64,000 bases of DNA from Aquanectria penicillioides. Taxonomy: Eukaryota; Ascomycota; Sordariomycetes; Hypocreales; Nectriaceae. This document shows positions 46,547 to 58,950 of the stretch, in pieces (positions within the stretch are counted from its first letter, which is position 1; each line of letters starts with the position of its first letter). The translations under genes were made by a program, and so were the position numbers. Below the pieces are notes generated by a model. It did not search any database. It was not told where the DNA came from and was given only the letters and a program-made list of their open reading frames with translations. The stretch is from NCBI GenBank assembly GCA_003415625.1, contig PYIU01000008.1:558001-622000 (forward strand), in the 5' to 3' direction.

Positions 46547-47497
46547 ATGCCTCCTCGAATCCCCGCTCTCAGCGCGTCTCTGTGCTGCAGGGCAACCGCC
46601 AATGCCCCCGTCACCTCGCTGACGGCCTACCTCGCTGGCCTCTCCCTCCAGACCCGTAACGCCTCAATCCTCGGCAGCCTCGCAAACAACCCGGGCGCCC
46701 TCCACAAGAAGAAGCGAGTCGGTCGCGGTCCCTCGTCCGGCCATGGAAAGACCTCTGGCCGCGGTCACAAGGGTCAGAAGCAGCACGGCAAGGTCAAGCC
46801 TTGGTTCCAGGGTGGTCAGACTCCTCTGATCGTCAAGCATGGACGAAAGGGTTTCAACAACTAGTAAGCATTGGAGCCTCTAGAACGACCTCGAAAAGGA
46901 GTCAATTGGGCTAATTGGATTTCTAGCCGTGCCCCCAACATGTCAGAAGTGAACATCGACCAGATCCAGGCCTGGATTGACCAGGGACGAATCGACCCTG
47001 CGAAGCAGATCACCCCCAAGGAATTGATCGAGAGCGGCCTCGTTGGCACCATCAAGGATGGCGTCAAGATCCTGGCCCGAGGTAGCGAGACGCTCAAGCA
47101 GCCCATTGATGTTATGGTCTCTCGAGTGTCCGCCCAGGCCATCACCGCCATCGAGGGCGCTGGCGGCAAGGTCCTCACCCGATACTACACCAAGCTGGCC
47201 ATCCGACGCCTCCTCACCGGCGAGTCCATCAACACCGACAAGCCCCTCCCTGTCGGCAAGGAGCACGTGGAGAGTGTTCTCGAGCAGGCCAGGAAGAACC
47301 TGTTCCGCTACCGATTGCCCGACCCCACGAGTCGTGAGGACATCGAGTACTACCGTGACCCCGCGCACCGAGGATACCTGAGCCACCAGCTGGCACCAGG
47401 CGAGTCGCCCAGTTTGTACTTCAAGGTGCCTGGCGTGCACAAGATCAAGAGCGAGGTCAAAAAGGAGAACAAGCAGACCGAGGAGACGCTGTGGTAA
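46547..47497 (+). CDS. MRPL10: mitochondrial large-subunit ribosomal protein uL15m (yeast MRPL10), 295 aa
   Basis: Two exons, 46547-46863 and 46927-47497, with a 63-nt intron (GTAAGC...TAG) that splits the Tyr codon after GRKGFNN. The N-terminus is a mitochondrial targeting peptide ([20 protein letters not shown]). The uL15 signature follows: [40 protein letters not shown], then [20 protein letters not shown] and [20 protein letters not shown]. The C-terminal extension (about residues 200-295) is the fungal mitochondrial addition. The protein is a structural part of the mitoribosome large subunit near the exit region. The start is supported by the targeting peptide; an in-frame frame extension upstream to 46451 is probably leader sequence. 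Confidence 0.94.
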
Positions 47498-48387
47498 GGC
47501 TAAGTAAGACATGGAACAGAAAAGGCGGAGGAGCCGCAGGACAACAGGCTTCTGGACAATTGTATTATACCGTACTTGAGCAAGTACTTGAATGTGATAA
47601 CACCAATGTACAATCAAACAATTGGATGTACTCATTGACAGACAATGGGGTGCCTATTTTGGTGTGCCTTGACTGCCTCTTTGTTGGGACGCCTCCTCAT
47701 CATGAGATATCTGTCTGCCCTTGGGCTTGTGCATATGCACATTATACAAATACCAATGTCAAGCCACGATCAATGTGTCACCCAGCCACACTGCAACATG
47801 GCCCGTACCTGGGTCAACGAATTGTGGCGTGGTGCAGAACGGGAACGATAAGATCGGGGCGCATTGGAGTGGAGGTACCTAATGTACATGCGCAGCAACC
47901 CTTTTGACAAAGGTACATGTACATGCCAATTCAGTGCTCCACAGGAGCTTCTTTAGGTGCCTCTACCGGCGTTACAGCGCCTGCACCACCACGCACCAGC
48001 GCAGTCCAACCAAAGTCTTCTCCTCTCAGGAATGACTTCACCAACCTCCCTCAACGCAACGTCGCTGGCTCCCTCTCCAATTGCGTGCATCTCGTTTTTA
48101 TGATTAGCCTCTGCATTGCTTGTTGATTCTGCTGCATCTCCCAGTCGCAGAGCCCGCCCTGCCCTTGCTTTGCCGCCTTGTCTCCGCGCGGAGGCCTCGC
48201 CCTCACTCGCCTCGTCCGACGTTTATCATCGGGTTCCATTGCAACCACAACGCACTCGATTACGAATCCCTTGAGCCACCGGCATCGGCATCCGCCCTCG
48301 ACTGGGAGCCCCGATCGAGCTCTCGACGATACCATCTCCCGCGCGGCTAATACGAATATTATTTTTGCTCGATCCATCACATCCACA
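47498..48387. other. intergenic, promoter of MVP1
   Basis: The stretch between the uL15m stop and the MVP1 start. It has a few short frames and a pyrimidine-rich leader near the end. Nothing else was seen. Confidence 0.4.
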
Positions 48388-50918
48388 ATGTCCCTCTTTG
48401 GAACATCACCAACCGACGACGAGCCCAGCATGGTGGCGTCGCCGGGTCGCTCACGGCCTGGCGCCGGCGGCGGCCTCTTCGACGTCGAGCCCTCATCAAA
48501 AGCTTCATCCAACAGCCTCTTTGCCGACGATGACGGCGCCGGGGGCACCCCTTGGGACATGCCCACGCCACGCAAGCAGCAGAGCCGAGCCGATCTGATC
48601 CGCAATCTGCTCCCCGCGGCCGATGTGCCAGACAGCTACATCGAGACGTTTGACATCGCCTTGCGCGAGGACGGCGCCTCTGGCCGGGTCACCAGTGGTG
48701 GCATCGCCAAGCTCTTTGCTGCCGCACGTCTCGGTGCCGATGCCCAGGCCCGCATCATGTACCTGGTTGCTCCGGGAGGTCGTGATGTCACGCTCGGGCG
48801 GGACGAGTTCAATGTTGTGCTAGCCCTGGTCGGCCTGGCGCAGGAGGGCGAAATCATCAGCCTCGACGGCGTGGATGAGCGACGACGCAGTAAGTGAAGC
48901 TTTTATAATTTGCTGCGGCGGCCGAATTTTTGCATTTTGCAACCAAAAATTCGCATCTGTCACTTGGGCAACTGATGGGTCCCTGGCTTTCTTTTACGAT
49001 CGTGCTGCTGCCATCTTATCATGTCACCTTGCTTCTGTGGATTCTTGTTCACCGTTTCCTCCGGTGGTTGGTGGAGACACTACGACGTACAGCTAATAAC
49101 TCATTTCACTCTTAGACCTACCGCAACCCAAGCTCCCCGGCATCACCGCTGAACCCATCCTGCCTCCCATCGACGAGCTTGCAGCCAAACCTCCCCAGAC
49201 TCCCCCCAAAGACACGCTGCCAGCCCCCCGGCAGCCCAAGCTGCCCCGACCTGCCATGGACGACCCTGAAGATGATCCATGGAACACACCCGACGTCCAC
49301 AAGAATCATGACCACCCCAAACTCAATGGAGCCCGCAATCACGAGACCAACGGCCACTCTGGGTTCCATGAGCCGGCGCCGCCTGCACCCGCTCCGCCTC
49401 CCCCTGTGACAACCTCGACCTCGACCGAATCCATCGCCCAATACGCGTCGCCCACCCCCCTGCCCCGAATGGAGGACAACAGAGCGCCGCCAGCTCGGTC
49501 CCAACATCGGGCGGATGGGGGGGTTACTTTGACGGGAATGCCGGCGGCGCTGGTTTTGGAGAATCGCCCCAGCACCCCGTACCGAACCCATTTGGCGGAC
49601 CGGATCGTACGCCCAGTGGCAATCCCCCGCCCAGTCTCCCGCAGCAACAGAGCAGCGGCAGGACTGGCCAGAACGTGGAGGAGAATGTCATCGTGAACTT
49701 GATGCCAGAGAAGGAGGGTATGTTTATGTTTCAGCACCACAACTACGAAGTCGCCAGCTTGCGTCGTGGAAGCAAGGTCATCCGCCGATACAGCGATTTC
49801 GTCTGGCTGCTCGACTGCCTGCACAAGAGATATCCTTTCCGAGTTTTGCCGCTGCTCCCACCCAAGCGCATGGGCGTCAATGGTAGTCATCTCTCCAACG
49901 ATGGAGCCTTCATCGAGAAGCGACGGAGGGGTCTAGCTCGGTTCTTGAATGCTCTTGTGCGACACCCTGTGTTGAGCCAGGAGCAGTTGGTCATTATGTT
50001 CCTGACCGTTCCTACCGTATGTCAACCTTGGTCCTTTGTCAAAATTACAAGACTAACAAGTTTATAGGAGCTGGCTGTTTGGCGCAAGCAGGCTACTATT
50101 TCTGTCCAAGATGAATTCGCCGAGCGAGCTCTACCCCCAGGCCTGGAGGACTCGCTACCACCTACTCTCGAAGAGCTCTTCTCCCGAACCCGAGCCGGAA
50201 TCCGACGCTCTGCTGAGCTGTACATTAATGTCTGCAACATCATGGACCGACTTGTTAAGCGAACCGAAGGCGTGGCTGCTGATCATGCCCGCATTGCTCT
50301 GTCTCTCATCTCACTCACCGAAGCCTCGGGCGACACATATGCAACTGATACCAACGAGGTTCCCCTGCTCAACGACGGTCTTGTTGCCATGAGCAAGCAT
50401 CTCCGAACATGCCAAGCTTTGTTGGAGGATGAGAGCCGTGGCTGGGATGAGGGCGTTCTAGAGGATTTGAAGCGACAACGTGATGCTCTGGTGAGCATGC
50501 GGGAGATGTTTGACCGACGAGAGCGGTTGGACAAGGACAACATCCCTTACCTTGAGCGGAGGATCCAGACCAACGAGACGAAGTTGGCCAATTTGAGATC
50601 GAAGCCTGACGGGGTGAAGCCCGGTGAAATTGAGAGAGTGGCTGAGAACATTATCAAGGTGAGTTTCACACTCGATCAAGTCCAGAGCAGATTTCTAACT
50701 GAGAATAGGACAAGGAGTCTATTGTCCAGCAGCATAACCGATCAATCTTCGTCAAGGAGTGCATCCGCGACGAACTGATGACCTTCCAGTCGACCCAGTA
50801 CCACGTCAGCCGCTGGAACCAGGATTGGGCTGGAGAGCGAGTCAAATACGCCGAAATGCTCGCCGAGAACTGGCGACGATTGCTGGACGAACTTGAGGGC
50901 ATGCCACTGGGCGACTAG
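48388..50918 (+). CDS. MVP1: sorting nexin Mvp1 (PX-BAR), about 734 aa, with a one-base frameshift in a C-run
   Basis: Four exons: 48388-48889, 49116-50016, 50068-50658 and 50709-50918; introns of 226, 51 and 50 nt. The N-terminal half has an EH-like segment (YIETFDIALREDGASGRVTS, then GRDEFNVVLALVGLAQ) and a Pro-rich disordered linker. A PX domain follows (about residues 360-470: GMFMFQHHNYEVASLRRGSK, VIRRYSDFVWLLDCLHKRYP, LLPPKRMG), which should bind PtdIns3P. A C-terminal BAR helical region ends in LENWRRLLDELEGM-like sequence. It acts on endosomes in vacuolar protein sorting. In the linker at 49455-49460 a C6 run changes the frame between YASPTP and APNGGQQSAA; one additional C would keep it open. 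All other exons are intact, so a base-calling error is the simplest reason. Confidence 0.88.
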
Positions 50919-51664
50919 AGCCCGCCAGAGAGTCACCGAACAACTTGCTGTTTCGGAGATGCTGGTAGCAGCAGTATGAGTGATGAGGACGAAGCTGAAA
51001 ACACGCCGTGGAGAGAAGTCAGGTGGTAATGTAGAATTGGGCAAGAGTTTGCATGGGAGGAAGAATTGTCTCATGGCAAAGCATGCGGCGAGGCAAGATG
51101 ACGAGTTTCTTGGTTTGATTTCTTTACATGGATTTGCGCACAAGCACAAGAGCTGAGTGAGCAATACGTACGTACACGCACCAGAAGAGGATGCGCAGGG
51201 GGAGACTGAAGAGACGGGGAAGAAGCATGTGTGGCTGTCGGTCTGCGCGATACCCTTCGTTCGTTTTTGATGTCGTTGTTGGCTTTTGCAGTACGGATAG
51301 CATTTTGTTGATAATAGAGATGAGTTTGTATGTACATATCCCATTATGATTTGTCGCGTATCGACAATCTTTCCCCCTCCTTGGACGAGTGCTTGAAACG
51401 GTCTGTGTGGTCAAGAGGAGAGGTCTGGATCATAATTGTTCATTGGCAGAATCTATGACGCCTTTTTGAACGGAATGACATGTACATCTAATCAATTTTT
51501 GTTCCTATTTTCATAGCCCGTCCATCTAATGTCGAGACGCATTCATTCATACATCGTCAGACTTGATGGTCTTGACCACATACACCATCCATCGTCTGCT
51601 TGATCGTCGTCTCTCTCGATTCTTTTTCCCTTTTCCTTCTTCTTTACTTTCCTTCTTCTTTACT
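50919..51664. other. convergent 3' intergenic region
   Basis: The 3' flanks of MVP1 and ILV3 lie here. The TC-rich run just before 51665 belongs to the ILV3 3' untranslated side. No gene was seen. Confidence 0.4.
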
Positions 51665-53820
51665 CTACCACGAATCCGTCACAGCTCCGTGGCTTGCATC
51701 GCCGACCAAGCGGGCGTACTTAGCCAGGACACCCCTCTTGACCCGCGGCTCGGGGGCAACCCACTCGCTGCGGCGCTTCTCCATCTCGGCGTCGGTGATG
51801 TCCACGTCGATGCGGTTGCGCACGGCGTCAATGGTGATGCCGTCGCCGTCCTTCACCAGGGCAATCGGCCCGCCCACGGCGGCCTCGGGCACGACGTGGC
51901 CGACGATGAAGCCGTGCGAGGCGCCGCTGTACCGGCCGTCGGTGACGAGGGCGACGTTGTTGAGCCCCGCGCCCATGATGGCGGCCGACGCCTTGAGCTG
52001 CTCGGGCATGCCGGGCCCGCCCTTGGGGCCCTCGTAGCGCACGATGATGACCAGGTTGCCGTCCTCGCGGCGGATCGACCCGGCGGCCAGCGCGGCAGAC
52101 AGCTCCGTCTCCGAGTTGAAGACGCGGGCGCGGCCGGTGAAGCTGAGGCCCTCCTTGCCGGTGATCTTGGCCACGGCGCCGCCGGGGGCGAAGTTGCCGC
52201 GCAGGATGCGGATGTGGCCGCTGGCCTTGATGGGGTTGTCAAAGGGCCGCACGATCTGCTGGCCCGGGTCCAGGCTGGGCCAGTCGGCGACGTTCTCGGC
52301 CAGCGTCTTGCCCGTCACCGTCATGATGCTGCCGTCGATGACGCCGCGCGCCACCAGCATCTTGAGCACCGACGGCGTGCCGCCGACCTCGTACAGGTCC
52401 TCCATGTAGTACTTGCCGCTGGGCGCCAGGTCGGCCAGGAACGGCGTGCGGTCGCTAGTGCGCTGGATGTCGTCGAGGGTCAGGGGCACGTTGGCCGTGT
52501 TGGCCATGGCGAGGAAGTGCAGCACCCCGTTGGTCGAGCCGCCGAGGATCATGGTCAGGACGAGCGCGTTCTCAAAGGCCGCGCGCGTCATGAGGTCGCG
52601 GGGACGGAGGTCCTTCTCCATAGTAGTGCGGATCACCTGCGCGGCGCGCTCGCACTCGCGGTGCTTCTCGGGGGACTCGGCCGGGTACGACGAGGAGCCC
52701 GGAAGGGTGAGACCCATGGCCTCGATGGCCGTGGCCATGGTGTTAGCCGTGTACATACCGCCGCAGGCTCCAGCGCCGGGACATGCGTGCTTCTCAATGT
52801 CGTCCATGACGTCGGCGCTGGTGCGGCCTGGGGCGCCAGGGTCAGTCTTTGCGTGGAGGCGGTCGTAAGTGTAAGCACCAGATGCCTCGTAGCAGGTGCT
52901 GATGTTGATGGGCTTCTCGAGCAGCGTCGAGTGGCCCTTCCGGATGGTGCCGCCGTAGATCATGATGAAGGGGCGGTTGTGGCGGGCGGCGGCCATGACG
53001 ACGCCGGGCATGTTCTTGTCGCAGCCGGGGACGGAGATGTTGGCGTCGTGGTGCTGCGCGCAGGTGACGGACTCGATGGAGTCGGCAATCAGTTCGCGAG
53101 TCTGCAGAGAGAATCGCATGCCTTGAGAGTGGTGAGCGGTGTCATTTGAGAATGCGCCACGTCATGACACTGGCTTTCGAGTCAAGTCATGACCTGGGGA
53201 GGGGAGAAGCCAACTCACCTTCGCCTCCCATGGTGATGGCGTCTGACACGCCGACAGTGTTAAACTGCCATCCCAGCATGCCTTCCCTCTCGATGGCCTT
53301 CTTTACAATCTGGCCGAGGTCGAGAACTAGCCCATTGTAAGTGAACCAATTCGCGGTTGCTTTCCCTTCATCCACATCTCATCCTATCAAGGTTCACTCA
53401 CGATGAGTACTAGACGAGAACTCGGTCAGCTCATCGAGCTCCTTAATCGGCTTCCACTCTCATCCCGCCCTCCTGCTCTCTCTTCAAATCACTCACTTGC
53501 ACGGGTTTCCCTGCCACCAGACGGTTGCAACGCCGACCTGGGGCGCATTCTTCATCATGTCCCTGTTAGGGACGCCGGCTCCGTAGAGCATAGCCTAGTC
53601 TCCCGGGTTAGCTTCGCCTGGTTCTCATAACACGGCGGCTCAAGGGGCTTTTCCTACTCACTTGGGCACCGGGGTAGTCATGTCCGCGGGTAATCTTGGC
53701 AGACCAGCGGTTGAGAGGACCTCCGGGGGGGAGACAGGGGAACTGGATATAGTCCTTGGGCGCCTTGGGATCGCGGGTGGGGGCCGCCGGACTGCCGTTT
53801 GTGTGTTGGTGGTCCGCCAT
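51665..53820 (-). CDS. ILV3: dihydroxy-acid dehydratase, 609 aa
   Basis: Five exons: 53820-53662, 53594-53497, 53409-53402 (8 nt), 53326-53219 and 53121-51665; introns are 67, 87, 75 and 97 nt and every phase agrees. The enzyme removes water from dihydroxy-isovalerate and dihydroxy-methylvalerate in valine, isoleucine and pantothenate synthesis. Its iron-sulfur ligands are visible: Cys in WWQGNPC, Cys in [10 protein letters not shown] and Cys in [19 protein letters not shown]. Other family blocks are [36 protein letters not shown] and [17 protein letters not shown]. The N-terminus ([20 protein letters not shown]) is acidic and polar and does not look like a mitochondrial presequence, so this may be a non-mitochondrial paralogue or the true start may lie in another exon. 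The coding exons are strikingly GC-rich. Confidence 0.93.
53402..53409 (-). other. 8-nt microexon of ILV3
   Basis: The exon TACTCATC sits between an acceptor (CGTCTAG) and a donor (GTGAGTG). It supplies one base of an Asn codon, Thr, His and the first base of a Leu codon, joining NPC to LLDLGQIV, which agrees with the family pattern CNxHLLDL. Skipping it would shift the frame and remove the conserved His. Confidence 0.7.
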
Positions 53821-56800
53821 TGTGGGAATTCGGGGGTCAATCCTCTGCGTAAATTCTTAGTCCTAAGCGGTTGAGGCTTTCCCCTGTTCTGGGAAGAAAG
53901 AAGGTGAAAAAAAGCTCTCGCCGTGGGTGTGGGTGTGTGTGCGAGTTCTTCAAGTCCTAGGGACGTTAGGAGTCAGCAAGGGAAAGAATTTTGTCGGTAA
54001 AGCAACGGCAGCGATGTCGGAGAAAGAAATACTTCAGGGGAGTCCCAGAGAACGGGAACAAGACAAACAAAAGAGCGGACAACAAGGTGAATTGGGAAAA
54101 TGTGGTGCGACGACGGGGACGCGGACGGGCGTTGCTTCGGTTGGGGTGTGGTGTGTGTGTGTGTGTGTGTGTGTGTGGGCTCCTTCGCTCGTGCGGAGAA
54201 GAGGAGCTGCGGAGAGAGAGTTTGGAGTGTGGCGTCTAGTCTCTCTCTACCCACCAGCGCTGAACAAACCACGAGGATTCGAAGCATTGCTAATCAGGGA
54301 ATTGGAGGACCCAGGGCAGACGGCATGGTGATATCACTGGTGGGGACTTGTCCGGTGAAAGAGAGAAAGCCACCGCCCTCGCTCCCGGGGGGACTGAGTG
54401 TTGCGTTGCCATTGGGAACAAACAGCGTGATGGCGGTGACATTTGTGCGACCCGCGTATGCACTTCGGGTTGTCTCTCAACATCCCTCGACGGATTGATA
54501 ACAAAAAGTCAATGAGAGGACGACCAAAAAGCCACTTACCGACAAAGACTAGTCTTCGCCAGAGGGAGAGACAAAAGGTGGAGGGAAGCAAAGTCGCAAT
54601 AGACGGCGCAAGCAATGACGAAACCACGCCTTTGCCCCTCTTTCACTCATCCATCGTCGTTCCCCATTGCATCTGCCCCCCGTCTCCGCAACGGAATCGC
54701 GTTTCCTTCGAGGCCTGGCCCTGGACCAGTCGACGGGCACTGATTCCGAGCAACAAAACAGCCCCAATGTAAGTAGGTAGACCCGAACAGGGGAGAGGAA
54801 CAGACAGAGGGAGAGAAAAAAAAGAGACCAAGGCCGAACGGATCCACTTCACGGCTTTTCCCCTCATCCTCCACAAGCACCCATTGGCGCTTGTCGAATG
54901 CCCGCCCTCGGCTTAGCAATTTGATGGGGCCATAGAGCCAGGTCAGAAGAACCCACGCGTGCAGTAGCTCCGAGTCCAGGTCCAGTCGATGTCGAGACTA
55001 GGCTGACGATGAAGGCGAGAGAGGGAGCGAGGAGAGGGGGTAGAAGAAAAAAAAAGAGGGCAAGGGGAAAACAGGACAGGCCTCTTTGTTGGCTGCGAGA
55101 TCCACAAATTCGCATCGGCCGGCATCTTCTAGGTGCAGCTTGGGAGAGCTATCCAGTAACGGGCGGCGGAAAGGCAATGTGGAATCATCTGTCAGAAAAA
55201 AAAAAAAAAGGTTGAGCGAGAGACTCGGAGAGAGAACCGCATCACCCTGGACCGCATCCATGAAAGCCTCCACGTGTAGCTCCTTGAAAAAAAATTGAAA
55301 AAAACCACACGTTTTCTGTCGCTCCTGGTAATCCGTCAGTTAATATCCGCAGAGCGACATCCCATTGCATCTGCATCTGCATTCAGCCCAGCACCTGATT
55401 TTCTCGGCCCGAGGCCCTCCCCCTTGCCTGGCACCCGGGCCTTGCTCCGGTACCTAATCCCGGCCCGTCCCCGATTTCCCGGCCCCGGCGCCGACCATCG
55501 GGAGGGGCAGCATCTGCCGAGTCGGGGACCCTCTTCTCCGAAATAGGAAGATGCCAAATACAGCCTCAAGTGCAACATTTTTCTAGTGGGCTCTTTGTGC
55601 GCCCTTCGTTTCTCGTTTGGGAGCGGCACATGGCGCCTCGTCGGCCACGCCGGATAAGATATCAAAAGCGAAACCGATCAGACGCAGCTCTTGTGGAACT
55701 CGAGATAACAACGAAGAGGGACAATCAGAGAGGGAAAAAAGCCAACCGTTGCATGCATCCACCGAATGCAGGCGCATCAGGCCGGGCGCCACCGTAACGC
55801 CCACCATCAGCACATCTCGTCACGTCAGATAGCTGGCAAGCACATGCCAGCCAATCCTCAGGAAACGGGCCCCCCCTTCCAGTAACCCGGATTTTATGCC
55901 GCCTCGCAACCCATGGCCATGGTCATGGGCAATACCTGGATGGCTGCAGCCTCAAGCCATTGAATCAATGACAAACAATAATACAAAGCAGGTTTCCCTT
56001 TGCCACCTAGGACTCTGCAGCATCGTCGCATTGCTGTAATGAAAACAAGTGTCGGCACGTCTCCCTTCCGCCGCCGCAGAACGCAGATCTTACAGCCATG
56101 AAGCACGGTTCGTCACGCCAACCGCCTGACAAGAAACACACAGCCTCGCCCCGTCCCCCCTCACTCTTAACAGCCCCAATATACGGCCCGGTTTCACAGT
56201 GACACATAACAAGACACGGAAATTTTGTAAGATGCATGCATATAGACTAAACATTTGTGTTTCGCCGGCAAACTACGCCGGCCTATCCTATTCCTCCATC
56301 TCCTTTTGACCCCCCAAGACGTGAAGTAACTTCATGTGCAAGAAGTGGTGTGTAGGTCAGACTCCAGAATTGGCGTCGAATTTCATCACATCATTTCGTA
56401 AGTCCTACTACAGGGGACTATCCATCGAAGAGAAACGGAAAAAAAAAGCAGCAGAAACAAAACAGAATATCAGGAGACAAACCCGTCTCGGTGAACAAAA
56501 GCGAAATGAACAAAACGACAAAACAAAAAGATCCAGGCCGTCCGGCTGGTTAACATGCCCGCCAAGCAAAGTCAACAAAGCTGATCCGAAGAAAGAGACG
56601 TCCTCCAATCGTTGAGGTCTACCCTTCATGTCCTGTAGCAGTACCTCCTTTGCCCGTTCCCCCCTTTTTCCCCTTTCGTGAGAATGAATCCCAGCCACTA
56701 AACAATACTCGTCTCGTAAGAGGAACCAAGAAAAGCAAAGCGCAAACCCGTAAACGAAGAGAAATGAATGGAATGATGGGATGGTTGTTGTAAGTAAGAG

Positions 56801-57052
56801 GCGTAACAAGAAAGCCTCCTGCGCCGCCCGCAACTATGAGGTGCGGTGCCATTTGTTTCAACTGTGGTCATGGGCCTTCGCTCCCATACGAGAGACCTCA
56901 TAATCCAAAGGACGAGAATAAAAGAATGGATGCAATGAAAATTGGCGTTTATAGTACACGGCGAGAAGACCATGGGATGGGTCTTCGCCCTCTCCCCACT
57001 CCTGGGGAAATGTCTAATGAATATTCAGACAGTTTCGAATGCAGGTGGCCAC
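53821..57052. other. 3.2 kb intergenic region
   Basis: It holds the ILV3 promoter and the 3' side of the Myb-like gene. Contents are low-complexity: a GT microsatellite, A-runs near 55045 and 55196-55208, and purine-rich tracts. I found no coding gene or RNA gene. Confidence 0.45.
54151..54177 (+). repeat. (GT)13 microsatellite
   Basis: Thirteen uninterrupted GT units about 330 nt upstream of the ILV3 start codon. A possible Z-DNA-forming and length-variable tract. Confidence 0.85.
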
Positions 57053-58121
57053 TTAGTGGGCAGGCTGCATCATTCCGAAACGCTCCTCTTCCAGCCTCCT
57101 CACGATATCCCTATCGCGAGCAGTTCTGGGGTCGGCGTCAATGCCGAGGATGGAGGAGATGCGGGTCTTGTCTTGACCCTTGCTGTGAGATTCCCGCTCG
57201 CCATTGCCGGGGCTCGAGATGGGCGTGATGGGTGTCACCGCAGTCTGGCTGCAGCAGACACCCGTCTTCCAGGCCTGCTCGAGGGCAGTGGGCGAGACGC
57301 TGGGGCCATACTCGTTGGCAATGGCAGTCCAGAAGGAGTTGCGGTGGGCGGAGTAGATGGAGTGGAGGCGGGAGAGGTCGACGTGGGCAGCCGTGTGAGT
57401 GGGCATTGTGGGTGGTGGCAAACCAGAGCAGTCGAGTCGGAGAGGAGGTGTGGTTCGGTGATGAGGGGTAACACCACGGTGGTAGGGAGCGGGGTGAGAG
57501 ATGGAGGCGTGGTTGTCCGCAACCGGTGAGGCATAGGTCTGAGGAGCGCTGGGGTGAGGCAGAGCCATGGAGGGCTTAGGAAGAATAGCAGGCAACCTGG
57601 GCACCTCGTCGGCCGTCACGATACTGGGGAGCTGAATGCAATTGGCATTGTTTGTGGGAGGAGGGGGGCTGTAGCTGGCGGTGCTTCCGGGAGGCGAGGC
57701 TGAGCGGGACACGCTGTCACGGATAGGGCTGGGAGCTCTAGGAGCCATGGCAGGAGAGTGATCATTGGTGCCGACGGACGAGCACGAGGCAGCACGCTTG
57801 CGTCGGTTGCTGCCATGAGAAAGCTGGTGATAGTGGAGACGGCATGCCAATTCCGTCTTCTTGAGGTGCGCTGCAATGTACTTGTAGGGCATCTTCTGGA
57901 GTCGAGTCTGGAGGAGATACTGCTCCTATACCAAGCGTGTTAGTGACTACTCCTGCCAAACCAATGTGTTGAATGAAGCTTACCTCATCCTCACTCCATG
58001 CACGTCCACCACCAGTAGATGAAGCCTTGCGGGCTTTGGTGACACCATAGTCATGTCGGTCCATGGCATCCCGAGTAGGCATGTAAGGCGCCGGGGCCTG
58101 AGAAGGTTGTCTACAAGACAT
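57053..58121 (-). CDS. Myb/SANT-like DNA-binding regulator, 336 aa
   Basis: Two exons, 58121-57984 and 57925-57053, with a 58-nt intron (GTAAGC...TAG). I chose the ATG at 58121 (MSCRQPSQAPAPYMPTRDAM); an in-frame ATG at 58166 would add 15 residues. The first intron lies inside the DNA-binding domain: GRAWSEDE before it, EQYLLQTRLQKMPYKYIAAH and LKKTELACRLHYHQLSHG after it, which is a SANT/Myb-like helix-turn-helix with the aromatic spacing and conserved R-HYH motif. A basic patch (SNRRKR) follows. The rest is Pro/Ser-rich and disordered, with one conserved C-terminal block (LSRLHSIYSAHRNSFWTAIA) and a final RISSILGIDADPRTARDRDI. It should be a nuclear transcription regulator. A very long upstream region suggests complex control. 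Confidence 0.85.
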
Positions 58122-58914
58122 GTTTTCTGGGCTCGATATCGTTACTGGAGAAAATGTTCCTCCCAAATGGGTATCTCTGAAAAGGAATCAAAAACGCAGG
58201 GTCGTTGCGCGTCGATGAAAAAAAAAAGAATCGAATGGGTATTCTTTTGTTGTTGTTGTTTGAGGTGGTCAACAAAGTCGAAGAGAGCCAGGCGGGTAAC
58301 GCTAGACCACGCAGAGAATCGAAGATGTTAGAGATGGTGTGGGTGAGGTATGTCGTTTGGGCGGAGGGGCCGGATGTCTAATCTTGTTTGTCCCGCGAGG
58401 ATGAAACTCGAAAAAACTCAAGACACCGGAATGTGTATGTGAAGGAATGTCTCCCGAGGAATCGAATCGAATCCTATGTGAAGAAAAAGTGCCGGGATAT
58501 AAAAGGGCGTTTTTTGTTCTTGAAAGAACGGAAGTAAAAAAAAATAAAAATCAGTTCGGTTTGTACGGTTTCAAAGGAGTGTCAGCAGCCAAGCCAGTTG
58601 GTGATCCCTGAGTGGGTAAGGAGTGTGAGTGAGCAGCTGCGGGAATTCAGAAGAGAATAAAACTGAAGGTTGGAAAGAAAAGGGAAGACGCAACAGCGCT
58701 TTTCCCTAGCAAGAATTGATCAAGAAGAAAAGAAAAGGGCGATGGATACTGAGGATTGACATCCAGGTGAGGAAGAAGGGAGGAGAAGAGGAGTAAATAG
58801 ATTACGGGAGGGGCAAGAGATAATAAACTCGGAGTAGGTGCGGTGCGTTGCGTTTGTAGCAGGTGCCCGGCGGCGTTGGAGCTGCAGCTGGGGCAGGAGC
58901 AGGAGGAGCAGGCG

Positions 58915-58947
<33 letters not shown>

Positions 58948-58950
58948 CCA
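58915..58950 (+). repeat. CAGGCA hexanucleotide tandem repeat
   Basis: Five perfect CAGGCA units (58915-58944) followed by one imperfect unit (CAGCCA), preceded by a related CAGGAG/CAGGCG-type stretch. Confidence 0.85.

Noticed and set aside
46943..47635. 230-codon minus-strand frame over the uL15m gene
   Set aside because: Antisense of a conserved ribosomal-protein exon; Leu/Val-rich composition comes from the reverse of its codons.
51563..53149. 528-codon plus-strand frame across the ILV3 locus
   Set aside because: It is the opposite-strand shadow of the very GC-rich ILV3 exon; the minus strand has the complete dehydratase with all motifs.
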